34,298 bases of DNA from Clostridia bacterium (GCA_017934975.1 JAGBIM010000032.1:1-34298); one strand, 5' to 3'. Shown: positions 1-7,770, counted from the first letter of the stretch. Translations and numbers: made by a program. Notes: generated by a model from the sequence alone, not told the origin.

Positions 1-151
1 CCTTCAAGGTACCGGCCTGAATGGTGCTGACACCGGTGGTGGCCGTGTCGGTGAACCACGCGTAGGTGGAGCCCACCAACATAGACACGCAGAGAACCAG
101 CGCGAATACGCTGAGGATCAGTGCGCGTTTGGTGTTTTTCTTGTTCGTCAT
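1..151 (-). CDS. SipW-dependent-type secreted protein, N-terminal fragment (camelysin/TasA-like)
   Basis: Only the first 50 residues are in the window; the gene runs off the left edge. The start ATG (151-149) has an AAGGAGG ribosome binding site at about 162-168. The protein begins with a lysine-rich n-region (MTNKKNTKR), a hydrophobic core (about residues 10-28) and then STYAWFTDT followed by a Gly/Thr-rich stretch. An alanine-tryptophan-phenylalanine motif straight after the hydrophobic core is the hallmark of signal peptides cut by SipW-type peptidases (camelysin, TasA, and related fibre-forming proteins). The gene follows a second protein of the same type and two SipW-like peptidases, so it is probably another substrate of them. 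Its mature function cannot be seen here. Confidence 0.75.
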   Translation of the reverse strand, partial: MTNKKNTKRALILSVFALVLCVSMLVGSTYAWFTDTATTGVSTIQAGTLK

Positions 152-465
152 ATTACCTATGACCTCCTTATGCTATTGTCGGCACAAGTGCGAACTGCAC
201 TCCGTCAGTGCCGACAAACGGAGGCAGTTTAGGTTGAGGAGACCCTTGCACAACACTTGTGCAATATAACCAATACAGGTAAAGGTGTACCCCCCCCCCG
301 TTGTGCAGATTGCTATATGTTGATTTTTCACAAAGGTTTCCTCCTTCCTAATGGATTTTGGCTTTTGGGGATCCGGTCTTTCGCAAAGCCAACGAAAGAC
401 CATCTTCTCAGATAAGAAGCAATTTTACGGTTTCGCCGTCCTGAGGGGAGCGGAGAAGGGAAAAA
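152..465 (-). promoter_or_regulatory. structured intergenic leader between two SipW-dependent-type genes
   Basis: This 314-base gap has an unusual density of perfect inverted repeats. Reading along the minus strand they are: ACGG/CCGT (436-439, 427-430); GGTCTTTCG/CGAAAGACC (393-401, 375-383) with a 9-base loop; TTGCACAA/TTGTGCAA (246-253, 257-264, 3-base loop); and TTGTCGGCAC/GTGCCGACAA (176-185, 208-217), which ends nine bases before the next ribosome binding site. The loop of the 9-bp hairpin (385-392) is perfectly complementary over 8 bases to 358-365 just downstream, which would form an H-type pseudoknot. I do not recognise a known riboswitch family. A regulatory RNA controlling the gene at 151 is inferred, not shown. 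Confidence 0.45.
173..331 (-). CDS. possible small Cys-rich ORF in the leader (52 aa)
   Basis: A GTG start at 331-329 sits 8 bases after a perfect AGGAGG (340-345 on the plus strand reads CCTCCT). The frame stays open for 52 codons to a TAG at 175-173, and encodes six cysteines (residues 9, 19, 28, 36, 45, 50). It contains a run of ten G (290-299), read as Gly-Gly-Gly. No family is recognised. It overlaps several inverted repeats of the leader, so the ORF may be accidental. The well-placed ribosome binding site is the only positive evidence. It might be a leader peptide. Confidence 0.2.
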   Translation of the reverse strand: MKNQHIAICTTGGGYTFTCIGYIAQVLCKGLLNLNCLRLSALTECSSHLCRQ

Positions 466-1146
466 TTACGCACCGTAGGCGGTAAAGGGTTCCCATTCCA
501 CGAATTGGAAGGCCTCGGCAGCATAGGTGCCGGTGTTGGCGGTCTGAACCGCTTCGGCTTTCACGTTAATGTTAAAGCTTGCGGTATTTCCGGACAGGTC
601 TTCAATCTGGAATTCACCGGGGATGGTCACTTCGGTGAAGAGTTGGACCTGATCGGTGTTGTTGCCGTCCTTCTTCTCCAGGACACGCTTCAGATAGTAG
701 CAATAAGTGATGGTGTCTGCGTTCTGGTCTTCGTTGATGTTTGCGGCGTCCCACACGGAACCGTCCACGTTCAACCAGGTCCGAAGATCGGTGCTCAGGT
801 TGTATTTGGCGCAGGCGGCCTGCAGGGCGGAAGCGTCGGTGAAGGTCACGTAAGCGCGGATGTACTGGTCGTAATTACCGGTATTTTCGACCGTAGGATC
901 CTTCGCAAGCACGTCGCCGGGGGTCAGATCTGCATACTCCCGATGATCGGTCTTCGCGCCGCTTTCGTCCGTTTCCCAAAGCTCCATGGAGAAATCGGGG
1001 GTTCCGTCGCTGTCACTGTCGGTTACCTTGAAAACGTTTTCCACGGTGTCGGTATAATTGAACCACGCGAAGGTACCCGTGGAGATGATCGCGGCAAGGC
1101 AAAGGGCCAGAGCCATGACGAAAATCTTTTTCTTGATAAGTTTCAT
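466..1146 (-). CDS. SipW-dependent-type secreted protein (camelysin/TasA-like)
   Basis: 226 residues. The start chosen is the ATG at 1146, 8 bases after AGGAGG (1155-1160); an in-frame ATG 21 bases upstream lacks such a site. The signal peptide is MKLIKKK, a hydrophobic core to about residue 25, then TGTFAWFNYTDT, the Ala-Trp-Phe signature of SipW substrates. The mature part is acidic, begins with a run of alternating Asp/Ser, and holds a motif resembling the TasA/camelysin core (LTPGD followed by PTVENTG and YIRAYV), typical of the immunoglobulin-like fold of these matrix proteins. It is likely exported, cleaved by the peptidase encoded directly upstream (1237-1761), and deposited outside the cell as a matrix or fibre component. 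There is no C-terminal membrane anchor. Fibre formation is an inference from the family. Confidence 0.8.
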   Translation of the reverse strand: MKLIKKKIFVMALALCLAAIISTGTFAWFNYTDTVENVFKVTDSDSDGTPDFSMELWETDESGAKTDHREYADLTPGDVLAKDPTVENTGNYDQYIRAYVTFTDASALQAACAKYNLSTDLRTWLNVDGSVWDAANINEDQNADTITYCYYLKRVLEKKDGNNTDQVQLFTEVTIPGEFQIEDLSGNTASFNINVKAEAVQTANTGTYAAEAFQFVEWEPFTAYGA

Positions 1147-1236
1147 TCGTTTTTCCTCCTTTCTCAAGAAATTATTTCAAACTCCTGCTTGCCGGAATTC
1201 CTTTACACAAGTACAAGCACGAGATCAAAACCGAAT

Positions 1237-1761
1237 TTACGCCTCCTCGGTGGGTTCCTTCTTTTTCCTCCCGATCATATCGGGCAGGAACACGAGGGCG
1301 ATAAGGGCAACTCCCACGGCAATCGTGATATACAGTCCGGGAGGAGTCTGCACGAAATTGGAAACGTATCCCAGCAGGGGAATGGAAAATTGGGGAACCC
1401 CGATGAGATTGTTCTCGTGGACGGGATCCATGTCGGGGGTTTCGTTGGCGGTTCCTTTGGTCTGAAAATAACGCACGCCGCCTTCGCCGTCCCGAATATC
1501 GATCACTTGATGGGTGGCCACGGCCAGTTGCTCGTTCATCACGAAGGTGATCACGTCCCCTTTCTGAACGGTGCGGGGATCCACCTCTTTGACGTAGATC
1601 AGATCGCCCGGGGAATAAATCGGCTCCATACTGCCCGAAAGGACGGTGAAGACCCGACATCCCAGCAGGCGGGAGCTCAGCAGGGACACGGCGCAGAGCA
1701 CCACGAGGACAACCAGAACGGTGGTGGTGATATTCCAGGCCTTTTTCAATTTGGCGTTCAT
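1237..1761 (-). CDS. sipW: signal peptidase I, ER/SipW type
   Basis: 174 residues. An N-terminal membrane segment (about 11-30) is followed by the catalytic box VLSGSMEP with the nucleophile Ser44, then PGDLIYVKEVD and KGDVITF, and a THQVID motif with His84. Signal peptidases of the SipW/eukaryotic ER kind use a Ser/His pair in place of Ser/Lys, and here no lysine sits at the usual place, so it belongs to that class. A second membrane helix (about 143-161) precedes a basic tail. It should remove signal peptides from the camelysin/TasA-like proteins encoded next to it (466-1146 and 1-151). Its ATG overlaps the stop of the upstream peptidase by four bases, showing translational coupling. Confidence 0.88.
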   Translation of the reverse strand: MNAKLKKAWNITTTVLVVLVVLCAVSLLSSRLLGCRVFTVLSGSMEPIYSPGDLIYVKEVDPRTVQKGDVITFVMNEQLAVATHQVIDIRDGEGGVRYFQTKGTANETPDMDPVHENNLIGVPQFSIPLLGYVSNFVQTPPGLYITIAVGVALIALVFLPDMIGRKKKEPTEEA

Positions 1762-2459
1762 GAGTTCTCCTTTTCTTCGGAGGGAGCGACGCTCTTTTGC
1801 TTTTCCAATTCCTCCTTCAAAGCCTGCAGCTGTTCCAGCATACGGGCGTTTTCTTCCCGTTCTGCCTGGAGGCGCTCCCGTTCCGCATCCATCTCCGCGG
1901 TCTGTTCCTTCTTATAACGGCGGAACAGGCGGATGCAGTTGACACCCTGATAAAGGATCAGAAGCATAAAGGGAACGAAGATACAGACGATATATCCGGG
2001 GGTGGACTTCAGAAAATTGAAGAAGGTGCCCACGCCGGAAAGCTTCCATTCGTATTTCCCGAAAATGAGGGGATAGGTCACGATAATTTCGTCGTCCGTG
2101 TCGGTGGTGGTACCGTAAGTAATAAAGCCGGGCTTGCCGTTGGCGTCCACGGTCTTCTTTCGGATTTTGTGGGTGATGGTCTCTCCGAAGCTCTTGGTGT
2201 CCTGGGACACGTAGGAGATCACGTCCCCTTCCTGCAGGGTGGCAGGGTCTACTTCCTTGACGAAAATCAGATCCCCCGCGTCGAAGTCGGTTTTGGACAT
2301 GGAGTCCGACTTGACGATGAAGGCCTTATACCCGAACAGGGTGCGGTCGCTGCGGTTGAAGGTGGTGACGGAGATGACGGTGAAGATCATCATAAACACC
2401 GCCAAGGCGACGAGCAACAGGACCAGCGTGGTCTTGATTACGTTGAGTGTTTTTTTCAT
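1758..2459 (-). CDS. second ER/SipW-type signal peptidase with C-terminal coiled coil
   Basis: 233 residues. It has an N-terminal membrane helix (about 9-31), SDSMSK with the probable nucleophile Ser53, the paired motifs AGDLIFVKEVD and EGDVISY, and ITHKI with His97, so it has the same Ser/His layout as the following gene. A second membrane helix (about 155-176) is followed by about 50 residues rich in Glu, Lys, Gln and Leu (MDAERERLQAEREEN and onward), a probable cytoplasmic coiled coil not usual for signal peptidases. SDSM replaces the common SGSM. First gene of the operon, with a promoter at 2558-2586. It may process a different substrate or form a complex with the second peptidase through its coil. 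Confidence 0.82.
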   Translation of the reverse strand: MKKTLNVIKTTLVLLLVALAVFMMIFTVISVTTFNRSDRTLFGYKAFIVKSDSMSKTDFDAGDLIFVKEVDPATLQEGDVISYVSQDTKSFGETITHKIRKKTVDANGKPGFITYGTTTDTDDEIIVTYPLIFGKYEWKLSGVGTFFNFLKSTPGYIVCIFVPFMLLILYQGVNCIRLFRRYKKEQTAEMDAERERLQAEREENARMLEQLQALKEELEKQKSVAPSEEKENS

Positions 2460-2557
2460 AGAGTCCCTCTTTTTTTCGTATTTCGCAGGGAAGAATCGGA
2501 CGCCGCCGAGAAAAAATGCGTGGCAAAAAAAGCCGAATCCATAACTCGACCGTGTAC

Positions 2558-2586
2558 ATTATAGCATAAGTGCCGAAAAATTGCAA
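2558..2586 (-). promoter_or_regulatory. sigma-A-type promoter for the signal peptidase operon
   Basis: On the minus strand TTGCAA (2586-2581) and a perfect TATAAT (2563-2558) are 17 bases apart. The start of the first peptidase is about 100 bases downstream. Nothing else is recognised between 2460 and 2557. Confidence 0.7.
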
Positions 2587-2687
2587 GACTGTTCGGCGTT
2601 ATGTAAGAAAAGGTTCACATTTATATAATATGTAAGTTCTTGTCGATTTTTTCTTTTTTGCCCCAAAATCATCTTCCGAAAGGGGGC

Positions 2688-2717
2688 TTGATTTTCGGGA
2701 AAATTTGTGGTATAATG
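2688..2717 (+). promoter_or_regulatory. sigma-A-type promoter for the obg operon
   Basis: TTGATT (2688-2693), an 18-base spacer and a perfect TATAAT (2712-2717), about 50 bases before the obg start. It is divergent from the signal peptidase promoter. The roughly 100 bases between the two promoters are A+T-rich and hold no recognised gene. Confidence 0.75.
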
Positions 2718-2764
2718 TAGAGTAACGAAGTATGCAAACATCCCGGTTTGGGGAGGAAAACGAT

Positions 2765-4039
2765 ATGTTTATTGATTCAACGAAAATTCATTTAAAGGCA
2801 GGCAACGGCGGCAACGGTTGCGTGGCCTTCCATCGGGAAAAATACGTTTCCGCGGGCGGTCCCGTAGGAGGCGACGGCGGCAAGGGAGGCGACGTGGTGT
2901 TCGTGGCGGACAAAAACCTGAACACCCTGGAAAGCCTGCGATACACCCACCATATGGCCGCCAAAAACGGCGAGGACGGCAAGGGCGAAAAGATGTACGG
3001 CAAATCCGCCGAGGATCTGGTCATCCGCGTCCCCGTGGGAACCCTGATCAAAGATGCGGAAACGGGGAAGGTCATCAAGGACCTGTCCGATGAAGAGCCT
3101 TATATTCTCTGCAAAGGCGGCCGCGGAGGCTGGGGAAACCGTCATTTTGCCACCCCCACCCGTCAGTGCCCCCGCTTTGCCCGTCCCGGCGTCCCCGGAG
3201 AAGAAAAAGAAGTAATTCTGGAGATGAAGCTCATTGCCGACGTGGGGCTGATCGGCTTTCCCAACGTGGGCAAATCCACCCTCCTTTCGGTGGTCAGTGC
3301 CGCCCGTCCCAAGATTGCGAATTATCACTTCACAACCCTGATTCCGAACCTGGGCGTGGTGCCCGTGGGAGAGGAAAAATCCTTTGTGATTGCCGACATT
3401 CCCGGTCTGATTGAAGGAGCCGGCGAAGGAGCAGGACTGGGACACGATTTCCTCCGTCACGTGGAGCGGTGCCGTCTGCTGGTGCATCTGGTGGACGTGT
3501 CGGGAGAAGAAGGTCGGGAGCCCATCGAGGATTTTGAGATTATCAACAAGGAGTTGGCTCGATTCTCCCCCGAGCTGGCCACCCGCCCTCAGATCGTAGT
3601 AGCCAATAAGATCGACGCATCCATTGAGGAGCAGATCGACGAGCTGCGGAGCTACGTGGAAGAAAAGGGATATCCCTTCTACGCCATTTCCGCCGCCGCT
3701 CACATGGGCACGCGGGAGCTGGTGATGGCGATCTGGAACGCCGTCAAAGAGCTTCCTCCCGTCAAGGTCTACGAAAAGGAATACGTGGAGCCTGCAGAGA
3801 CCTACGATCCGAAGGATCGCTCGGTACGCATCTCCCGTCTGGACGGCCAGTACTGGTCGGTGGAAGGGGAATGGCTGCTGCGCATCATGCGAGGGATCAA
3901 TTTCGGAGAATACGAGCAGCTGCAATATTTTCAAAAAATTCTTCAGAACACCGGCGTCATCAAGGAATTGGTGAAAGCCGGCGTAGAAGAAGGACATACG
4001 GTGGATATTTACGGATTTGAATTCGATTTCGTTTATTGA
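2765..4039 (+). CDS. obg: GTPase Obg/CgtA
   Basis: 424 residues. A Gly-rich N-terminal Obg domain (residues 1-158, with GGPVGGDGGKGGD) precedes a GTPase domain with GFPNVGKST (164-172, P-loop), DIPGLIEGA (211-219), NKID (281-284) and SAA (309-311). A C-terminal OCT domain follows from about 345. The start at 2765 is preferred over an in-frame ATG 33 bases earlier because GGGGAGGA lies just upstream of it and the family begins MFID. Obg binds the large ribosomal subunit and links ribosome assembly to growth and stress. It is the first gene of a plus-strand operon with yraN, a dipeptidase and a phosphoesterase. Confidence 0.96.
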   Translation: MFIDSTKIHLKAGNGGNGCVAFHREKYVSAGGPVGGDGGKGGDVVFVADKNLNTLESLRYTHHMAAKNGEDGKGEKMYGKSAEDLVIRVPVGTLIKDAETGKVIKDLSDEEPYILCKGGRGGWGNRHFATPTRQCPRFARPGVPGEEKEVILEMKLIADVGLIGFPNVGKSTLLSVVSAARPKIANYHFTTLIPNLGVVPVGEEKSFVIADIPGLIEGAGEGAGLGHDFLRHVERCRLLVHLVDVSGEEGREPIEDFEIINKELARFSPELATRPQIVVANKIDASIEEQIDELRSYVEEKGYPFYAISAAAHMGTRELVMAIWNAVKELPPVKVYEKEYVEPAETYDPKDRSVRISRLDGQYWSVEGEWLLRIMRGINFGEYEQLQYFQKILQNTGVIKELVKAGVEEGHTVDIYGFEFDFVY

Positions 4040-4089
4040 TTCCGCATATTCCCCCTCTTTTTTCAATAAGATAAACGGGAGGGATTCGC

Positions 4090-4536
4090 ATGAAACTGCA
4101 AAGGTTATTCAAACCCAAAGAAAAAAGCCCGCCGAAGGGCCTTTCCCCCTACAAACGGGGACTTTATTACGAGGATTTCGTCTGCCGTCATCTGAAAAAA
4201 CGGGGCTACCGTATTCTTGACCGCAACCTGCGAGGCTTCCGTCAACGGGAAATCGACGTGGTTGCCATGGAAAAGAGCACGCTGGTTTTTCTGGAAATCA
4301 AGGCACGGCGGGAGGGCCTCGTCTATTCTCCCCTGCGCAGCATCGACCAACGAAAACGCGAGGCTCTGCACGCCGTTTGCGACGGATATCTGTATCGGTT
4401 GCGCAAGAGAGGCATCGACACGGACGATCTGTCCATCCGCTACGACGTGATCGCCCTCTCCTTTGACCGAAGAGGGGAGCCCACGGCGCTGGATCATTAC
4501 GTATCTTATCTGGTAACGCCCGATGAAACTTTTTGA
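4090..4536 (+). CDS. YraN/UPF0102 family putative endonuclease
   Basis: 148 residues. The conserved core is GLYYEDFVCRHLKKRGY, then REIDVVA and LVFLEIKAR, giving the acidic/lysine pattern (Glu29, Asp56, Glu69-x-Lys71) of the restriction-endonuclease-like fold that defines UPF0102. A GGGAGG site precedes the ATG. Family members are small and often lie near rnhB or obg; their substrate is not established. An N-terminal basic extension (residues 1-22, rich in Lys and Pro) comes before the core. The 3' end overlaps the next gene by 14 bases. Confidence 0.82.
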   Translation: MKLQRLFKPKEKSPPKGLSPYKRGLYYEDFVCRHLKKRGYRILDRNLRGFRQREIDVVAMEKSTLVFLEIKARREGLVYSPLRSIDQRKREALHAVCDGYLYRLRKRGIDTDDLSIRYDVIALSFDRRGEPTALDHYVSYLVTPDETF

Positions 4537-5380
4537 CCTCCATTGCGATACGGCAACCGCCCTTTATCACAAGAATCTTTCTTTTGACAATTCCGTCACC
4601 CACATCAACGCTCACACCCTTGCCGACCATCGGCTGACCCAATGCTTTGCGGTCTTTTTCGACGAGAATTCCCCCCTGCCCCCCAAGGAGCTTCTGCGGG
4701 CGGTGGCGGAAGAGATTCTGCCCACCCTGAAACGGGAAAATCTTCGTCCCATCCTGACCGCGGAGGGGGCGGGCGCCTTGGCGGAGGAAGCGGATTGGAT
4801 CGACCTTCTGCAAGGGTACGGCTGTGCCATGGCAAGCCTCGTGTGGAACGGGAAAAACTCCCTTGCCACGGGGGCTTTGACCGACGACAAAGCACCCCTT
4901 ACGCCGGAAGGACGGAGGGTGATCGAAGAATGGGTCAGACGGGGCATCGTGCCCGACGTTTCCCATCTTTCCGCCGCGGGGACCGACGAGATTTTATCCC
5001 TGACGCAGGCTCCCGTCGCGGCCTCCCATTCCAACGCACGGGCCTGCCGCAATCACCCCCGAAATCTTACCGATTCCGCCGCGCAGGAGATCTTCCGCAG
5101 AGGAGGGCTGGTGGGGCTGAATCTCTACCCGCCGTTTCTGTCCGAAAGCCATGCGACGGTGGACGATATTCTCCGTCACGCGGAGCATTTTTTATCCCTC
5201 GGCGGCGAGACGGGGCTTGCCCTCGGATGCGATCTGGACGGGGTGGAAAGCCTTCCGGAAGGCATCCGCGGATTTGCAGATCTTCCCTTGCTGTATCAAC
5301 GGTTTTGCACCGCCTTCGGAGCGGATCTTGCAGACCGTATCTTTTATAAAAACGCCGCCCGCTTTTTCGGGCGGGAATAA
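4523..5380 (+). CDS. membrane dipeptidase family (M19) zinc dipeptidase
   Basis: 285 residues, a little short for the family. Expected metal ligands are visible: His7 and Asp9 in FDLHCDT, Glu81 in TAEGA, His148 in PDVSH, His169 in ASHSNA, and the acidic GCDLDG motif (236-240). M19 enzymes hydrolyse dipeptides, including some with a D-residue, through two zinc ions. There is no signal peptide or anchor, so it should act in the cytoplasm, perhaps on imported or wall-derived dipeptides. It starts inside the end of the yraN-family gene (14-base overlap) with no strong ribosome binding site, so it is probably translated by coupling. Confidence 0.85.
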   Translation: MKLFDLHCDTATALYHKNLSFDNSVTHINAHTLADHRLTQCFAVFFDENSPLPPKELLRAVAEEILPTLKRENLRPILTAEGAGALAEEADWIDLLQGYGCAMASLVWNGKNSLATGALTDDKAPLTPEGRRVIEEWVRRGIVPDVSHLSAAGTDEILSLTQAPVAASHSNARACRNHPRNLTDSAAQEIFRRGGLVGLNLYPPFLSESHATVDDILRHAEHFLSLGGETGLALGCDLDGVESLPEGIRGFADLPLLYQRFCTAFGADLADRIFYKNAARFFGRE

Positions 5381-5400
5381 CGAAAAAAGGAGGCCGTCCC

Positions 5401-6075
5401 GTGGCACTTTACACCATGGCGGACCTGCATCTTTCCTTCTCCACCGAAAAACCCATGGACGTATTCGGGGAGCGTTGGAAGGATCATCCCGAAAAAATTG
5501 CAGAACGCTGGCCTCTGACCCCGGAAGACACCGTCGTCCTGCCGGGGGACTTTTCCTGGGCCATTGATTTTTCGGAATTGGCGGCGGATATGGACTTTCT
5601 GGAAGCCCTGCCGGGCACGAAAATCCTGGGAAAAGGAAACCACGATTATTGGTGGGAAACCCTTTCGAAAATGAACCGTTTTCTGGAGGGGAAATATCCC
5701 TCCGTCCGCTTTTTACACAACAATTCCTACGAGGTCTGCGGATGCTCGGTCTGCGGCACTCGGGGCTGGACCCTGGAAAACTCCGACGAGGACGAAAAGG
5801 TACTGAATCGGGAGGTGGGACGGCTGAAAACGTCCCTGCAATCCGCCACGGCAGAGCCGGTGGTGTTCCTCCATTATCCTCCCCTCTTCGGAGACCTTCG
5901 GTGCGAGCCCATTCTGGACGTGTTGAAAACGTACGGAGTAAAGGAATGCTATTACGGCCATCTTCACGGGGCGGGTGCGACCAATCTGGCCCGGGAAGGA
6001 GAGGTGGACGGCGTCCGATTTACGCTGATTTCCGCCGATCATCTGAATTTCACCCCCCTCAAGGTCCGTGACTGA
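5401..6075 (+). CDS. calcineurin-like metallophosphoesterase
   Basis: 224 residues, starting with GTG at 5401 a few bases after AAAAGGAGG. The metal-binding motifs of the superfamily appear in order: ADLHLS (Asp8, His10), PGDFSWA (Asp50), GKGNHDYWW (Asn80, His81), LHYPP and YGHLHG. No signal peptide. It resembles the bacterial predicted phosphohydrolase group with a GNHDYWW motif; the substrate is unknown. Twenty bases separate it from the dipeptidase, so it is the last gene of the obg operon. Confidence 0.85.
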   Translation: MALYTMADLHLSFSTEKPMDVFGERWKDHPEKIAERWPLTPEDTVVLPGDFSWAIDFSELAADMDFLEALPGTKILGKGNHDYWWETLSKMNRFLEGKYPSVRFLHNNSYEVCGCSVCGTRGWTLENSDEDEKVLNREVGRLKTSLQSATAEPVVFLHYPPLFGDLRCEPILDVLKTYGVKECYYGHLHGAGATNLAREGEVDGVRFTLISADHLNFTPLKVRD

Positions 6076-6127
6076 CCGATTTTTCGTACGTTTTTGCAAA
6101 ATAATTTCGAACTTTCATGCCAAAGTA

Positions 6128-6156
6128 TGGAAAAATGTTTTTCGTTGTGCTATAAT
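6128..6156 (+). promoter_or_regulatory. probable promoter of tig
   Basis: A perfect TATAAT at 6151-6156 lies about 50 bases before the trigger factor start. The -35 region at the right distance (6128-6133, TGGAAA) is poor, so only the -10 is convincing. Confidence 0.5.
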
Positions 6157-6207
6157 GTTTCGTGCGTAAAAAATATTATGTATATAAAACCCAAGGAGTA
6201 AAGAAAC

Positions 6208-7740
6208 ATGAAGTTAGTAAACAAAACCGACGTAGAAAAGAACGTGGTCGAGCTGGAGATTTCCGTCCCCGCCGACGAATTCGAAGTTGCCGTTCAGGCC
6301 TCTTACCGCAAAAACGTGAAGAAGGTCAACGTCCCCGGCTTCCGTAAGGGCAAGGCCCCCCGCAAGATCGTGGAAAAAATGTACGGCGAAGGCTTCTTCT
6401 GGAACGACGCCGTGGACGCACTGTATCCCGCCGCTTACGAAGCTGCCGTAAAAGAAGCAGGGATCGTTCCCGTCAACCGCGCTGACATCGAAATCACCGA
6501 AATCGCCGCGGACAAGGGCTTCACCTTCAAGGCAAAGGTCACCGTCAAGCCCGAGGTCTCCGTGAAGGAATACAAGGGTCTGAAGGTGGAACGTCCTTCC
6601 ACCGACGTGACCGACGAAGATATCAACAACGAGCTTGCCGGCTATCAGAGACGCAACTCCCGCATGATCGACGTGGACGACCGCGCCGCTGAAATGGGCG
6701 ACAGCGTCACCTTCGATTTCGAAGGATTCACCGACGGCGTAGCCTTCGAAGGCGGTAAGGGCAACGATTATCAGCTCAAGCTGGGCTCCGGCCAGTTCAT
6801 CCCCGGCTTCGAAGAACAGATCGTGGGCAAGAAGATCGACGAAGAATTCACCGTCAACGTCACCTTCCCCGAAGAATATCACGCAGAAGACCTGAAGGGC
6901 AAGCCCGCGGAATTCAAGTGCTGCATCCACAAGATCCAGAAGGAAGAGCTTCCCGAGCTGGACGACGAATTCGTCAAGGACGTCAGCGATTTCGACACCC
7001 TGGCCGATTTCAAGGCCGACCTGCAGAAGAAGATCGCAGAACGCAAGGAAGCCGAAGCCGATCGCACCGTTTCCGACAAGCTGGCGGAAGCCATCGCCGA
7101 TCTGGTGGAAGCGGACATTCCTCAGTGCATGTTTGATAACGAGATCAACGCAAACCTGAACGATTTCGCCCAGAGAATGGCTTCTCAGGGCATGAACATG
7201 GAACAGTACATGCAGATCACCGGCACCAAGATCGACGACCTGCGCAACATGTTCGCCGGCCGCGCTCAGGTGGAAGTCCGCCTGCGTCTGGCGCTCGAGA
7301 AGATTGCCGAGCTGGAAGGCATCGTCATCTCCGAAGACGAAGTCAACGCCGAATACGAAAAGTTCTCCAAGGAAATGCAGGTTCCCGTGGAACGCATCAA
7401 GAACGACGACGTGACCGAAAACATCATGAAGGAGCTTGCCAACAACAAGGCCTTCGAATGCGTGAAGGCGCACGCCGAAATGACCGCTCCCGGAGCCAAG
7501 AAGGCGCCCGCCAAGAAGCCCGCTGCCAAGAAAGCTCCCGCCAAGAAGGCAGAAGCTGCGGAGGAAACCGCTCCCGCAAAGAAGGCGCCCGCCAAGAAGC
7601 CCGCAGCCAAGAAGGCCCCCGCGAAGAAGGCGGAAGCAACGGAAGAAAAGGCTCCCGCCGCCAAGAAGGCTCCCGCAAAGAAGCCTGCGGCGAAGAAACC
7701 TGCGGCAAAGAAGACCGAAACCAAGAAAGACGCTGAATAA
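6208..7740 (+). CDS. tig: trigger factor with a Lys/Ala/Pro-rich C-terminal tail
   Basis: 510 residues; family members are usually about 430. The ribosome-binding domain has GFRKGKAPRKIVE (Phe-Arg-Lys signature). The FKBP-like prolyl isomerase domain runs about 160-245 (GDSVTFDFEGF, GSGQFIPGFEEQIVG), followed by the helical chaperone domain to about 425. Trigger factor docks at the ribosome exit tunnel and guards new chains. The last 84 residues (427-510) are a low-complexity tail of KKAPAKKPAAKK-like units, with 27 lysines by my count, broken by short acidic stretches (AEAAEE, AEATEE). This resembles histone-H1-like tails and is not part of the normal family. An AAGGAG site precedes the ATG. 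Confidence 0.95.
   Translation: MKLVNKTDVEKNVVELEISVPADEFEVAVQASYRKNVKKVNVPGFRKGKAPRKIVEKMYGEGFFWNDAVDALYPAAYEAAVKEAGIVPVNRADIEITEIAADKGFTFKAKVTVKPEVSVKEYKGLKVERPSTDVTDEDINNELAGYQRRNSRMIDVDDRAAEMGDSVTFDFEGFTDGVAFEGGKGNDYQLKLGSGQFIPGFEEQIVGKKIDEEFTVNVTFPEEYHAEDLKGKPAEFKCCIHKIQKEELPELDDEFVKDVSDFDTLADFKADLQKKIAERKEAEADRTVSDKLAEAIADLVEADIPQCMFDNEINANLNDFAQRMASQGMNMEQYMQITGTKIDDLRNMFAGRAQVEVRLRLALEKIAELEGIVISEDEVNAEYEKFSKEMQVPVERIKNDDVTENIMKELANNKAFECVKAHAEMTAPGAKKAPAKKPAAKKAPAKKAEAAEETAPAKKAPAKKPAAKKAPAKKAEATEEKAPAAKKAPAKKPAAKKPAAKKTETKKDAE
7486..7737 (+). repeat. low-complexity Lys/Ala/Pro repeat region in tig
   Basis: The DNA encodes repeated AAPAKK/KPAAKK units using mostly AAG for Lys and GCC/GCN for Ala. 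The copies are imperfect at the DNA level (mixed AAG/AAA and Ala codons), which argues for selection on the protein and against a recent simple slippage event. Confidence 0.85.
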
Positions 7741-7770
7741 TCTTTCCCCCTTTCGGCGATACTGAAACTC

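Noticed and set aside
152..465. Known riboswitch (such as cyclic-di-GMP-I) before the matrix-type gene
   Set aside because: The expected conserved core of that family was not found; the region is left as unclassified structured sequence.
505..1917. Long plus-strand frame across the SipW-type locus
   Set aside because: It opposes three recognised minus-strand genes and crosses their boundaries; no start signal and no known motif.
2732..2764. Upstream in-frame ATG for obg
   Set aside because: It sits almost at the expected transcription start and lacks a ribosome binding site; the family begins at 2765.
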